DNA from: Magnolia sinica
Lineage: Eukaryota > Streptophyta > Magnoliopsida > Magnoliales > Magnoliaceae
Assembly: GCF_029962835.1 (NCBI RefSeq)
Contig: NC_080588.1
Coordinates: 65,372,001-65,436,000, forward strand
Reading direction: 5' to 3'
Length of the DNA stretch: 64,000 bases
The notes under the pieces were generated by a model that did no database searches, had not been told where the DNA came from, and was given only the letters and a program-made list of their open reading frames with translations. The position numbers were made by a program, and so were the translations under genes. This document shows positions 13,142-24,050 of the stretch, piece by piece; within the stretch, counting starts at the first letter, position 1; each line of letters begins with the position of its first letter.

Positions 13142-14091
13142 AACTCACATTGTTTGAACACATGTGATGCGTGTCTGTGCGTGAATTATGAAGAATTTAA
13201 AAAATAATAATAATAAAAAGAATGAATTATGGGGCTCTCAATGGAGATGGACGTGTATAGTCCTAATCTGGCTGATCCGTACAAGTGGGGCTGGTAAATC
13301 TGCTATCGGGACCATCGATCTGATCGGTCCCACCATGGATGGGGGGCTGACCCAAAAACCTTCCAGATTGGAAGATATGAACCATCACATCGGCCACCTT
13401 GGATTAGATGGTTAAAAAATTATGACAAAGATTGGACGGCTATGATCCTTCAGTTTGGGATATTTTTGAACAATGAGACAGCCCACTTGATGAAGCGGTC
13501 ATCAGAGCTATTGTTTGGATGGCTATCATGGACCGCAGGTTCTTGGATTGAACGCCTCAGGACAGTATACTCAGGGGCCAGGAGTTGTGCTTGCATGTTT
13601 TTCTTTTTTAAATAAACACACCTTTTTATTATTGTTTTGGTAAGTTAGAACGTCTGTAGAGCATACAGGGTGGATTTTGTAATGATGGGAGTGAAAACGA
13701 AGAATCGGTTGAGACTATTGATGACGAAGTTTTTTTCAAATGATCTTTTTGGCTTCCTGGGCCCATGATTCAACATAATGCAGAGAACGAGAGGGAAGAG
13801 ATGGAGATATGCATTAGAAGTTTTTATGTGATTCCATTGCACGACTAGAGATAAGAAGGAAAATTTTACAGAATGGTTATAAGATTAGCCATATTTTGCT
13901 GAGTAGATTTATGGGTAATTATCCAACAACATATTTATATGATAAGTACAAGTAAAATGAGGAAGATGGATGGGCGGCGCAACAAGAAAGAATAAAATAA
14001 AAATGAATGCATTTGTCAGAACTTTAAAAAAATTAAAAAAGTAGTAATAATAGGTAATAGGGTGGGGGAAAGTAGATTTTGATGATTTAGT

Positions 14092-14430
14092 CATGCTCAC
14101 CGGCACCCGTGCACACCTTTACATGTGTCATGGGCGTCTAATCCAAATGGTCCACGTGATGTGGAATCCCATCAAACCTCAAGGGACAAATTTTCATCAT
14201 GATCTAAAATTCTAGTGGACCATAGCAAAGAGAAATACAAATCAAGAGAGGAAACTGTTTTCATTTTTCACGGCCCACCAGAGTTTTGGATCAAATTAAA
14301 AATTGGGCCCGAGGTGTTTCATGAGGTGCTTCTTCACGTGGACCGTTTAGATTTTGGAGTCAAATCACATATGATGAGTTCTAAAAAATGTTCACACAAG
14401 CTCCGTGCGAACTGGTGCGCAGCTGAGCTA
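14092..14430. repeat. MITE-like dispersed repeat, family B copy 2
   Basis: Collinear with 402-750 over its whole length, including the CATGCTCACC start, the GTGCACACCTTTACA.GTGTCATGGG block and the ATGATGAGTTCT..AAAA block. It ends GGTGCGCAGCTGAGC. The two copies differ by scattered substitutions and a small indel. Confidence 0.7.
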
Positions 14431-14567
14431 TAATAACGGAGGCCAATTACTGTGCTGATCAAAAGGGGAGAGTTGGTATGAGTTGAAGGCTTTAAAAATG
14501 TAAGGGATAAGGCCTAAATAGATGCGAGTGAAGGTAATAAGTGTAACTGCAGGGTGGATCATGCAAG

Positions 14568-15182
14568 TAGGGCTGTCCATGAACCGAGTTAGCTCGGTTA
14601 GCTCGCTCGACTCAACTAAAAAAAGCTTGATTCCACTCGGTTTGAAATTGAGTTCAAGCCAAGTCGAGCTGATTTTTTGAGCTCGAAAAAATTTCAAATT
14701 GAGTTCGAGCCTGCCCGAGCCCGATTTGACTCGGATCAAACCCAACTCGAATCAAACTCGGATCAAACCAGTTAGATGATTCGGTTATTTTAATACTGAT
14801 GTTACTCACCAAGTGTTTGATGAAATGACTCAACGAAGTGTGGCCGGTGGCAGGGAAGATATGCATATGAAATAAATACTTTTTTTTTTCTTGATTTTTA
14901 TGTTGCTTAGAAGGTGTTTGATGAAATACCTGTGAAACCATTGCTGTTGTTTTACATATAGTGAGATTTTGAAGGTGCAATCCGTGTGTTTATGAAAATG
15001 TTGCATAGGCGAACTCGGCTCGAACTTAGCTCGAATTGGCCCGAGCTGCTGACCGAACTGAGCCGAGCTAGCCAGTCAAGCTCGAGGACCGAGCCAAGCA
15101 GAGTTTGAACTGGGGTTAGCAAGTGGCCGAGGCGAGTTGAGTTGTGCCCAGCTTGACTCGGTTTGACTCATGTATACCTCTG
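14568..15182. mobile_element. hAT-type non-autonomous element carrying PPR-like sequence
   Basis: A 615-bp element with ends TAGGGCTGTCCATGA and TCATGTATACCTCTG (imperfect inverted repeats) and a perfect 8-bp target duplication CATGCAAG (14560-14567 and 15183-15190). An 8-bp duplication and TAGGG/CAGRG ends are typical of hAT elements. The subterminal DNA is dense in GAGCTCG/CGAGCC motifs. The middle (about 14790-15010) has a different composition and contains pentatricopeptide-repeat-like coding words (next entry). Confidence 0.85.
14795..15009 (+). pseudogene. Possible captured PPR gene fragment
   Basis: Two VFDE.-type segments start 101 nt apart: VFDEMTQRSVA at 14813 and VFDEIPVK at 14914. 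In the frame of the second, after two stops, comes EGAIRVFMKMLHR. Pentatricopeptide repeats are about 35 residues and commonly read VFDEMP near one repeat's end and a helix like EALRLFxxM in the next, so spacing and words both fit. Stops and a frame shift make it non-functional. The match is by motif only, and chance similarity cannot be excluded. Confidence 0.4.
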
Positions 15183-15190
15183 CATGCAAG

Positions 15191-15635
15191 TGAGCCCCAC
15201 TCACTAGGAGATAAAGAAATAGGATGTGGCAGTTACAGGGTAACCAACTGCCCATTACTCTTATAGTTTCCAAACTATAGAAGCAGTTTTCTCTGGCGAT
15301 TTTAGTAACCGTTGTGGTTTCATTGTTATAAAATGCGTCAAGGATTCATGACTAAATAAGAGGTTAAGAAAAGAGATTTCGAGCGCCAATTTGGGTTGCA
15401 GAGAGATCACATGCGAAGGAGAAGAAGTTGGGTTCTATCACTGCCACATGATTTAAAGTGCGGACCTTACACGAAGAAGGGAGTTCCTTTAAACCTCTTT
15501 TTTATGCTAGCGAAAGCGATGTGACCTTCTTCTTGCAATGTGAGACGCATCTGAGAAGATTCAACATTCTAGCCTCCATCTTCCATTGTCATTGGATCCA
15601 AGGAATCTCTTTAAGGTAGAGGATTTCTAACATTA
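15191..15635. other. Unassigned sequence, possibly 5' LTR remnant of the copia element
   Basis: No gene is recognised. The stretch ends 'TTTCTAACA', after which the DNA reads TTAGTATCGAAGCATCAGAG. That resembles, imperfectly, the usual LTR end CTAACA followed by the initiator-tRNA binding site TGGTATCAGAGC. A TATAAAA lies at about 15328. If so, this is the decayed LTR of the element at 15636-24050. The left LTR boundary was not found. Confidence 0.3.
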
Positions 15636-15770
15636 GTATCGAAGCATCAGAGAGGTGAGATTTCGTCGCCTTCTATTTGATTTTCATAATATATGGATTC
15701 CATTTTTCTCTCTTTCTACTTATATTGGGGCTCGATCAAGAAGTGATTGAGATCCCTAACCAGATATGAG

Positions 15771-17056
15771 TAGAGCTGGGCATGTTTGACTCGATCCGAT
15801 CTGACCCGATTCAGAGCTGGGCATGTTTGACTCGATCCGATCCGACCCGATCTGAATCGAACCGACGACCTAGATCGGTGCGGATCGAGTTGGCCCATTC
15901 GGATCTGAATGTTTTTTGGATCGAGTTCGGATCGTGGTCAATCTGGACCGACCCGATCCAGAGTGGATAAATCACATGCATTCATAGTGGGCCCCAACAG
16001 AGTTTACTCGGTAAGTTCGTGAGATTCTTCCATAGTAACCGTACACAATAGGAGTTTCTAGATTAACGATGTGGATCATCACATGGTTCTACCAATTGGG
16101 CCAGCAGAGATTGCACGAGCCTTGCTAGCAAACCTTTTTTATTGGGAAGCACATTGGCTAGTGTATTTATTATACCTACACACTAGCTATATAGCTGTTG
16201 TAGGTACGTGTCGTGCGAAGACGTGTACTGACGCTCCTCGAGCTCCAAGTTGTACGAATGGTTCAAAGGAGATCAAAGTTATATGGGCCCCACAGTGACG
16301 TATTTATTATATCTACATCGTTCATATATTTTCAGAGATTATTATAGAGCATTATCCAAAAAATGAATAATATCCAAAAATCATTTGGACCACACCACAA
16401 ATAGCAGCAGAGATAATAATTTTCACCGTTAAACAATTCGTGTGGTCCACTTGATAGTTAGATCTATCTTATTTTTCGTCTCAAGCCTTAAGACGAGCTT
16501 GCTGATTGGATGGACGGTTTGGATATAACACATACCCCATGATCAGACCCATAGAACTTGCTAACGTCAATACAGCAATGCACTCACGTCATTGCACTTT
16601 CGTGCATAGCACGCAACACTATACAGCTGTGTAGATACGTGTCGTGCAAAGGCAAGTAGAGACGCGCCTCGAGCTATGAGTTGTATGAACGGCTCAAATG
16701 AGATCAAAATTACATGGGCCCCACAATGATGTATTTATTATATCATACTGTTTATCCATTTTTCGTGATCATTTTAGAGCATTTGAAAAAAAAATTGAAT
16801 CATATCTAAAGCTCAAATGGACTACACCGAAAATAGCAGCGAGGATAATGATTTTCACTGTTAAAAAATTTGATCCAAATCGTACCCAACTAGATCTGAC
16901 TCGGTTCGGGTCAGGCCAACGGTGCATCGAATCGATTTAAGTCAGATGTCTTAGACTCGATCCTGGATCGAATCAAGTTCGGGTCAGCCTATGTAGATTT
17001 TGGACCGAATCGAGTTGGACCCAAGCCGATCCGACTCGGTCCAATGCCTAGCTCTA
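15771..17056. mobile_element. 1.29-kb hAT-type non-autonomous element with perfect 8-bp duplication
   Basis: Ends are TAGAGCTGGGCATG and CCAATGCCTAGCTCTA (inverted). The flanking duplication is GATATGAG (15763-15770 and 17057-17064). Both subterminal regions are packed with GATCCGA/GACTCG/GACCCGA words on both strands. The middle has been filled by other repeats: two successive partial family A arms (16288-16563 and 16715-16862), each preceded by a shared block around TACGTGTCGTGC. It lies in the leader of the copia element, so it is younger than that element. Confidence 0.88.
16288..16563. repeat. Family A-like foldback element, short variant
   Basis: It begins TGGGCCCCACAGTGACGTATTTATTATATC and shows the landmark GGACCACACCAC followed by 'TTTTCACCGTTAAA'. 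It ends GGATGGACGGTTTGGATATAACACAT, then 'GACCCATAGAAC'. The ends are inverted. A related left portion is repeated at 16715-16862 in the same orientation, each copy preceded by a TACGTGTCGTGC...CCTCGAGCT block. Confidence 0.55.
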
Positions 17057-17502
17057 GATATGAGGATTGAATTTTTACTATCGCGGGTTGCGACCAATGG
17101 CCATGACTGCCGACTGCGGTGTTGACAATGGTTGATTGTCGAATTGCAATTAGATTGAGAAAGATAGATAGAAATAGAGATAGAGGGAGATAGAAAGAGA
17201 AACAGAGAAGTGAGTATACCACTAAATGCGATTTCTGCCTCTCCTTCTCTCTCTATATTAATTTGAAATGCATAACATGTAATTCTAACCATCTATGTAG
17301 TAAAACTTTTTAATTTTTTGGAAGGATTTTTTAATGGATTCAGAGAACTAGATTCACAGGACAAAATAGTTGATTTTCCCTCTCATGATAGATGGACCAG
17401 ATCGATATTTTAGAATTTTTTGATTTGTTGGGAAGGATATCTCATTATACAATCAATTTAATCGACGAACCATCTCATGACAAAATCGTGTTGCTGTCAT
17501 GT

Positions 17503-17716
17503 CGTCAATTTTGACCAAAGAGGTTGATTTTCGACTAAAGTGTGTGATTTTGGTTAAGTGGCTGATTTTGACCAAAGTAGCCAGCCAAGAGGACATTTTC
17601 GACAAAAGATGTCCGATTTCGACCAAAGATGCTCGATTTTGAACAAAATGATTGTTTTCGACCAAATTGTTGATTTTGGCCAAAGCAGCCGTTTTTCGAC
17701 CAAAGTGACTGGTTCC
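17503..17716. repeat. Degenerate ~20-bp minisatellite
   Basis: Roughly ten units of 18-21 bp (one segment longer) with a consensus near GATTTTCGACCAAAGTG. Units recur at 17510, 17530, 17566, 17605, 17630, 17656, 17680 and 17697, approximately. Both strands stay open over much of it because the unit lacks stops, which explains the 117-codon minus frame. It lies in the leader of the copia relic, after the hAT insert. Confidence 0.75.
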
Positions 17717-18028
17717 ACCCGTATTGCTTTTTTTAGTTAAAAATGCCATTATTGGGAGATGGGTGGAAGCTTTAAGGCTCCCATATATATAATACATATA
17801 TGACATTTGATGTACAATACATGATGATATTAGTGTGCAAATTAAGGATGAGGAATCCTCAATTTTGAGTGTGTCTAAGGAGATGATTGCAAGCTTTTGT
17901 CATATCTTTCGATCCAACAATACAAAAGGGATTTAGGTGACATCATCTTACGATGTTGTGAGCCGCGAATGTATAGTGCTAAGATCTTATAGATCTTAAA
18001 TGTAATAAGTTATGTCTCTGTAGTGACA

Positions 18029-18905
18029 ATGGCATCCAAGAATATCGTAGTCAACTTGAACAAGGGGGAGAAACTAGATGGGAATAATTATGATATTTGG
18101 AATCCTAAAACATAATATCTTTTGGATGAGCATGGGGTTTTGAAAACCTTAACTATGAGCATGGACCTGTCTGAAGAGGGAAATAATGCTCATTATCGGT
18201 GCCATCAAGAAGAATTCTAAAACTAACTTAAGAGGGATCGATGCACACACTTTACTATGCTAAACAACATGCACAATGATTTAATAGGCAAGTTCAAAGG
18301 ATATTCTACTACCTGAGAAATGTGGAACGCTTTGACTCTTGCATGCACTGGTACTACCACTACTAGATACCACTACTAGATTGGGAGCTTTGACTCTCAA
18401 ATTTGACAGCTATAAGATGGCTTCCAATGTATTAATAGTTAAGCATCTTAGAAAGATGTCGGTGATGATACGTGACCTGAGAGCAATGGAAAATATGCTT
18501 AACGATGAGCAGCAAATCCTAGAATTATTACGCTAGCTCTCTTCTAAATTCTTGTGAACAGATGAAGTTTACAATAACACATAATGATAGCATAAAAATA
18601 TTCTCCCAATTGTCACACTATCTGCAATTGGAAGCTGAACAATAGTCTACGCGTAAGTATGACATCACATTCTTGGCAGAACCTACCATGCATGGGAAAA
18701 AAAGACCCCAATGCAAATGTAAAGGGAAGAACTCTCAAAAAACTACCAGAAAGGAGAAGTACATACTGAAAAATAAAATTGTGGCAAGCATAAAGCAAGG
18801 AAAAAGAGGCGAAAAGAAAAATACATCGAAAGTGCTACAATTGTGAAAATCTCGGTCACTTCGTTCAAGAATGCTCTAAGCTGAAGAAGGTACGAACTGA
18901 TGTTG
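18029..18905 (+). pseudogene. Copia gag relic (UBN2-type) with zinc knuckle
   Basis: It opens with MASKNIVVNLNKGEKLDG followed by a YDIW-like segment, the usual N-terminus of copia gag. Then it reads LTLKFDSYKM...MSVMIRDLRAMENMLNDEQQ (18381-18520). A CCHC zinc knuckle CYNCENLGHFVQEC lies at 18833-18874. Stops interrupt it at about 18105, 18220, 18535 and 18643, and frameshifts separate the pieces. In life Gag packages the element's RNA. It is clearly dead. Confidence 0.8.
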
Positions 18906-19369
18906 AGCATCTTAGAAGGATGTCGGTGATGATACGTGACCTGAGAGGAATGGAAAATATGCTTAACGATGAGCAGCAAATCCTAGAATTATTATGCTAG
19001 CTCTCTTCTAAATTCTTGTGGACAGATGGAGTTTACAATAACACATAATGATAGCATAAAAATATTCTCCCAATTGTCACACTATCTGCAATTGGAAGCT
19101 GAACAATAGTCTACGCGTAAGTATGAAATCACATTCTTGGCAGAACCTATCATGCATGGGGAAAAAAGACCCCAATGCAAATGTAAAGGGAAGAACTCTC
19201 AAAAAACTACCACGAAGGAGAAGTGCATACTGAAAAATAAAATTGTTGCAAGTGTAAAATGAGGAAAAAGAGGCGAAAAGAAAAATACATCGAAAGTGCT
19301 ACAATTGTGAAAATCTTGGTCACTTCGCTCAAGAATGCTCTGAGCTGAAGAAGGTACGAACTGATGTTG
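18442..19369 (+). repeat. 464-bp tandem duplication inside copia gag
   Basis: Copy 1 runs 18442-18905 and copy 2 runs 18906-19369. Both run from 'GCATCTTAGAA.GATGTCGG' to GGTACGAACTGATGTTG. Each contains the end of the UBN2 region and one zinc knuckle, so the relic has two knuckles (second CYNCENLGHFAQEC at about 19297). Both copies share the same stops, so decay had begun before the duplication. The copies differ at a few percent of positions. Confidence 0.9.
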
Positions 19370-19379
19370 ATCCCCTCAC

Positions 19380-19715
19380 TCGTGCTTTAGTATGCACCGA
19401 GGCTCTAGTTGCTTATGTAACTGATCATAACTGGGTTGTGGATTCAGTAGCAACACAAGACATAGTTCGGGATTGAGCGGAGTTCATGGAGTACTAAAAG
19501 TGCCCAATCGGAAGCCAGAGAATGTATATAGAAAATAGTTTCTCAAAGGACGTATTGAGAGTTAACTCCATTTAGCTCCACTTGTGGACAGGACACACTT
19601 TACTCCTCCATGATGTACTATGTGCACCCACTATTAGGAACAATTTACTTCTTGTGCTTTTGTTAACAGGACTTGGTTTTTCTTTTATTTTTCGATTAGT
19701 TTTTTGTGGACATGT
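19380..19715 (+). pseudogene. Copia protease region, interrupted
   Basis: After the second zinc knuckle comes NWVVDSVATQDIV, corresponding to the copia aspartic protease motif W..DSGAT. Here the glycine of DSGA is valine. The next readable pieces are CPIGSQRMYIEN and LLLHDVLCAPTIRNNLL, the usual segment after the protease. Several stops are present. The sequence breaks off at the target duplication CATGT where an LTR inserted. Confidence 0.7.
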
Positions 19716-22710
19716 TGTAACTCCCGGGATTTCGAGGGTCGAGTAGATACTCGACTCCTGAAATCTCGAGTGCCACTTATGCCTTGCGGAAGTGAGAAAA
19801 TTTGAGTTTATTTGGTTAGTGTATGAGCATTCAAAGAATTTAATAGACCATGTCAGTATATGGAAGTAAACATAACTTAACCTTAAGATTTAACTAGCCA
19901 AATGATGTGTATTCGATCAACATACGAGACTGCATCCCGACAAAAATACATATAGTCCAAAAATGTACAAAATGTCCCTGCCGTACGGCCCTATCGTTGG
20001 CCCTAGGGTAATTATAGTGACTCACCCAGGAGCTAAAAATATGAGAACTCCTCCGATGAGTCTATAGATGCCTCGTCCAGCACATCAAATTCTATGATAC
20101 CTGCATGTAAGATAGGGTCCGGTTGGTGTTTTAAAACATCGTCTCAAAGTGAGAGTGAATGATCAACTCAATGGTTCCATTAATATCAAGTTACTTAAGT
20201 TATCAAATCCATAAGCGCAATTAATGAAAACAATTTAAGCATGTAATTCTTAGACACTCTTATTAATGCACATACATGCCATTATGATATGATGCATACT
20301 CTCGCCATCCAACACTCCCTCATAGCAACTTCATCTTACGTTTGCAAATGACCAACACTCCCTCATCACGCGATCTCAGCTGCCTAGTCGCCACACCTAG
20401 CTAATGCAATGCACAATGGTCATGTTGGCCGAGTGTTTAGTTAAGTCCGTTCGTCCAACAAAGTTGGGGAAACTAACACACTTCCACAAAATCAAAAGCC
20501 CTAACCCAATTGCAAGGCCCAAAGCAGCCGTGGCGGCCCCGTGCCTGCGACCCTTGATCTGTCTGGGTTCGTCACTCGCAGCTGAACTCATATAAAAGGC
20601 GAGATTATAGACTGAATTGCTTGCAATCACTACGAAGAGGCTCGTCACCCCAGCGTACACTAACAGCTCGAATACAATGTCTCATACCACCATACCCGGC
20701 TCTCAAGACTTATGGATTGTATCATTAGCGGTTGTAAGTGGGTGTTCCAGGGACGTGGGGTGTCCCAGGTTCAGAAAGGCATAAACATACATGGTGAACA
20801 CACATGGGTGGCTAGCTAGTGGACTAATTCGACTGACTTAGGCGAACTACGACGCAACCAACACTGGGTGCAAGTGTCCCATGTAGTCCAACTACTGCCG
20901 GTTGTCCGTCTTTGACATGGATCGATCAGATTTTTCGAAGGTAGCTGATCCAATAAGGCTGTCCTCGTGAGTTTTTTCGATTTGCTGGCCAACCCAATTG
21001 ACCGATAGGCTAAAATTTTATAGCATGCTACAAACACATTTTATTTCAGGAATAGGCGAACATACTTGTCAGAAATTTAAGATATTCCAGTTAATATGGG
21101 CAATCAAATGGATATGGGGGTACAATACACAATCATCGCAGAATTTATAACATTAAAATAAAAATGCATATATCAGGGGACAATGTAGAATAAATAAGCA
21201 AGCATTTCAGTAAGCTCTATCTATTCAGGCATTGGTTCAAAGTTCAGCTACACCAGACATGATTCACAATTCATAGAGGACAATCAATCAAGGGGTGTTC
21301 ACTGATTTGCATGCGATCACAAATTCACTACATAATCATTATTTGTGGTGGAACTTCGATAATTGGTAGCCTAAAGGTAATGGTCCATACCTAAAAGTGA
21401 TTCGTTAATTTTCTAGCACCGCTCCTAGGATTTGGGTCCTTAGATCGACGTGTTAGTGTCTTGCACCAGTGAGGTTAGCTTGCAAGGGCACATACAATCA
21501 GCCTCTAAGGCTCAAAACACAAGGAGAGTCTGATATTTACCTCTTTCTTGCCATGATGTGGTCAGGAGCTATGCTGTGGCAAATAAAGGTGAAGAAATCT
21601 CCCAAATTACCTTCCCTAAAATTCGTTTCTCTCCCTCTTCTCACTCCCTCTCCCTGTTTACAATTGAAATTTCATATGGGAGTGAGAGGGGGTGAGAAAT
21701 ATGGCCTTTTATAGTGTTAGGGTTTGCACAATATAGCCCCAAGACTCCCTTTTCTCTTAGACTTGCCTTGGGGGAGGGTGTTTCGGGCCTTAATGGAGGC
21801 CCACAGGCTTATCTGTACCAGAGGGTAGGTGTCCCACCATGAGATCTATGTTACATAACAATTTAATCTCAAATGGACACTTCGATAAACCGTGGGGACC
21901 CCACTTACAATAGACGGTCGTCAGTGATCGATCGGGCCTGCAGCTATACGAATATGAGTAGGGAAATATCCTTAACTCATACCTCGACTTTGGCTGCGAT
22001 TTAACGGTTGAAAAGCCACAACTTCGTGAAAGAGTAGAATATTTATTTCACTTAAGTTTTAGGCTTTGCGCATTTCAAGTTGTGTAGTTGTAGGTACTAT
22101 CTTGATTCGCCACTTGCGATGGACGTCAAGCCCAGTGAGACGGACATTATTCTATAGTTTCAGAACTAGTGACCCACTAACGAGCGGTTTAGAGTTTGTT
22201 CAGATAATCGAGGCATTTTTGGAATAAATTAGGTATCAAGATTTCTTGTGTACAATTATTAGGGTTTAGGTTAATTATGTTCATAGTGTGGCCTATTCGT
22301 AATTAGCGAAAATGGTGATTCGGTCATAATTACTTTAAACTGTTGGTTCGTAGGTTAAATGAATAATCGGGTTGATTTGGTCTACCAATTATGATCCGAC
22401 CCATAGTCGTCTCGGCCTTAGGTAGGTCTTTATTTGGTTATGGTTGTCTCAATTGGTCAGTGATAAGTTGACTAGATTTGGGCCCTATGTGAAACAAATC
22501 ACAGGGCTAAACTCAATGTTTAAGAGATTGGTCGGATTCGTTGGCTTTATACGATTGATCAATCTTATTTGTAAGGTTCTTTATCGGTACCACATACGTA
22601 TAAGCTCACTTCGAGCATCAAAGGTCAGTAAGTGCCGATGTGGGCTAGTTATATAATTTAAAAAAAAAAAAAATTGGCAATCTAAAATAGCAAAAATTTA
22701 GGACGTTACA
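19716..22710 (-). mobile_element. LTR family E copy 2, probably a solo LTR
   Basis: The plus strand reads TGTAACTCCCGGG at the left and GGACGTTACA at the right, flanked by the exact duplication CATGT (19711-19715 and 22711-22715). Alignment with the copy at 2027-9560 shows that the LTR sense is the minus strand (TGTAACGTCCTAAATTTTTG start). A minus-strand TATAAAA at 21707-21713 is followed by purine-rich leader sequence. No gag or pol is seen, so it is called a solo LTR of 2,995 bp. It lies inside the copia protease. Confidence 0.85.
21707..21713 (-). promoter_or_regulatory. TATA box of LTR family E copy 2
   Basis: TATAAAA on the minus strand (TTTTATA on plus), in a position matching the promoter expected within this LTR. 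Downstream on the minus strand is GGCCATATTTCTCACCCCC. Sequence match only. Confidence 0.45.
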
Positions 22711-22715
22711 CATGT

Positions 22716-24050
22716 ATTTAAATACTTTTTTTTAAAAAACGCGGTGTAGTTTATGATAGTTTATTTGTGCTTGATTATGATTATTTATATGATTATATTG
22801 CACATGCCTTTTTAACTTCAACAAACACTGACCTGACCTGTGCATTTGACATGCAAGATTATGTCATATAAATTAGGCTAAATGCGTAAACTTGCTTGAG
22901 AAGGCCCTTTTGTCCACTTACAAACGTAGTTCTTCTTACCTATAAGCATTGTCTAATTAGAAAGTCAATTGTGAAACCATTCGGAAAAGCAGTACGCACT
23001 TTAGCTCCCTTAAAGCTAATCCATTCTGACATCTGTAGACCCCTTAATGTGAGAATCCACTACGAACAATCCTATTCCATCACACTTATAGATGATTACA
23101 CGCGGTATGGTCATGTGTACTTAATATCGCATAAATTTGAGGCATTACAATGCTTCAAAAAGTACATGTTTGAAGTCAAGAGCCAATCCAATAAAAGGAT
23201 TAAGAGCTGATGAACAGACCATGAACATGAATATTTGTCTGAGCATCTTTCAATGCTCAACGAAGAAAAAGGTATCCGTAGGCACCCAACTATTCTTTAC
23301 ACTTTAATAAAATAGTGTTACGGAGAGAAGGGATAAAATATTGTTCGACATGCTTAGATCGATTATGGCGCAAGCCAATCTTTTCCTTAAATTTTGGGGG
23401 GATGCATTGTTAACTGCTGCTTACATCTTTAATCGAGTACCATCTAAGTCGGTTCCAATGACCCCCTATGAGTTGTGGTGGCAAAATCGAGTACCTTCTA
23501 AGCCAATCTCATAGTTTTCTGAGATGGGATGTGAACACAATCAATTGATTGATTACGTTCACATCCCTTCTCATAATTAAACTATGAGATTATATCATGG
23601 ATAGATCTCGAAAGTTCATTTTCATCCAATGCCTTGAGTACTCTAAGGGTTATGTTATAATCCATGAACGAGATAATGACGGAATGATTAAAACGGAGTC
23701 ATGAGATGTCAACTTCATCAAGGGCGATTTTCCAAGCAAGAATAAATCTCAAAACACTCATGAGTTCTTCGAGATGATAGACTCTGACTCTAACTCAGTT
23801 CCAATTACCCAGTCATCGCTTGGTGAAGGCAGGGATATTGATCACCCACTCGTCGGTGTAGTTATTGATCTTCTAATCACCGAGGACAGTGGGAGGGATT
23901 TTTTACCTAGTGGGAGTATACCATATGAGACAGAATGACTCAGATTATAAGCCTGAATTGAGGAGAAGTATTCATGGACCAAAACCCCGTCGTCATTTAT
24001 GATTGAAAGGGAATCATTCATGTTTGCCTCCCTGGATGATGATAAGCGTG
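22716..24050 (+). pseudogene. Copia integrase and hinge relic
   Basis: The best open stretch (22896-23208) carries KPFGKAVRTLAPLKLIHSDIC, IDDYTRYGHVYLISHKFEALQCFKKY and KSQSNKRIKS. These are the copia integrase core around the first catalytic Asp (HSDIC) and the following strand; the second Asp region is broken by stops. Farther on, a long frame (about 23707-23936) reads VNFIKGDFPSKNKSQNTHEFFE and on to PSGSIPYE. At 23955-24045 comes PELRRS then a basic stretch. This is the region before reverse transcriptase. The relic stops there. Confidence 0.75.
23505..23591. repeat. Local inverted duplication (hairpin) in the copia relic
   Basis: Arms of about 40 bp: AATCTCATAGTTTT..GAGATGGGATGTGAAC on the left and GTTCACATCCC..CTATGAGATT on the right, with a centre around CAATCAATTGATTG. 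The right arm is the ordinary copia sequence; the left arm looks like an inverted copy of it. Confidence 0.8.

Larger units (their letters stand above)
9561..14091. other. Intergenic DNA with dispersed short repeats, no gene recognised
   Basis: A GTGGGCCCA-rich stretch dense in fragments of short inverted-repeat elements. Annotated separately are a foldback element (10155-10530), a (TA)n tract, a family D copy (11838-12152) and a TIR element (12850-13141). Nothing in any frame looks like a conserved protein. The open frames of 60-76 codons are chance or shadow frames. Confidence 0.6.
15636..24050 (+). mobile_element. Decayed Ty1/copia retrotransposon with two nested inserts
   Basis: Plus-strand order is leader, gag (from 18029), zinc knuckle, protease-like region (about 19380-19715) and integrase (about 22870-23210). 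Then comes the hinge before reverse transcriptase (about 23700-24045, including PELRRS and a SLDDD-like end). The leader is interrupted by the hAT element 15771-17056 and the protease by the LTR 19716-22710. The reverse transcriptase and RNase H and the 3' LTR are absent. Frames are broken by many stops, so it is inactive. Gene order with integrase before reverse transcriptase is the copia order. Confidence 0.8.

Noticed and set aside
17453-17806. 117-codon minus-strand open frame with repeated SLVEIGHL-like words
   Set aside because: It is a translation of a stop-free minisatellite.
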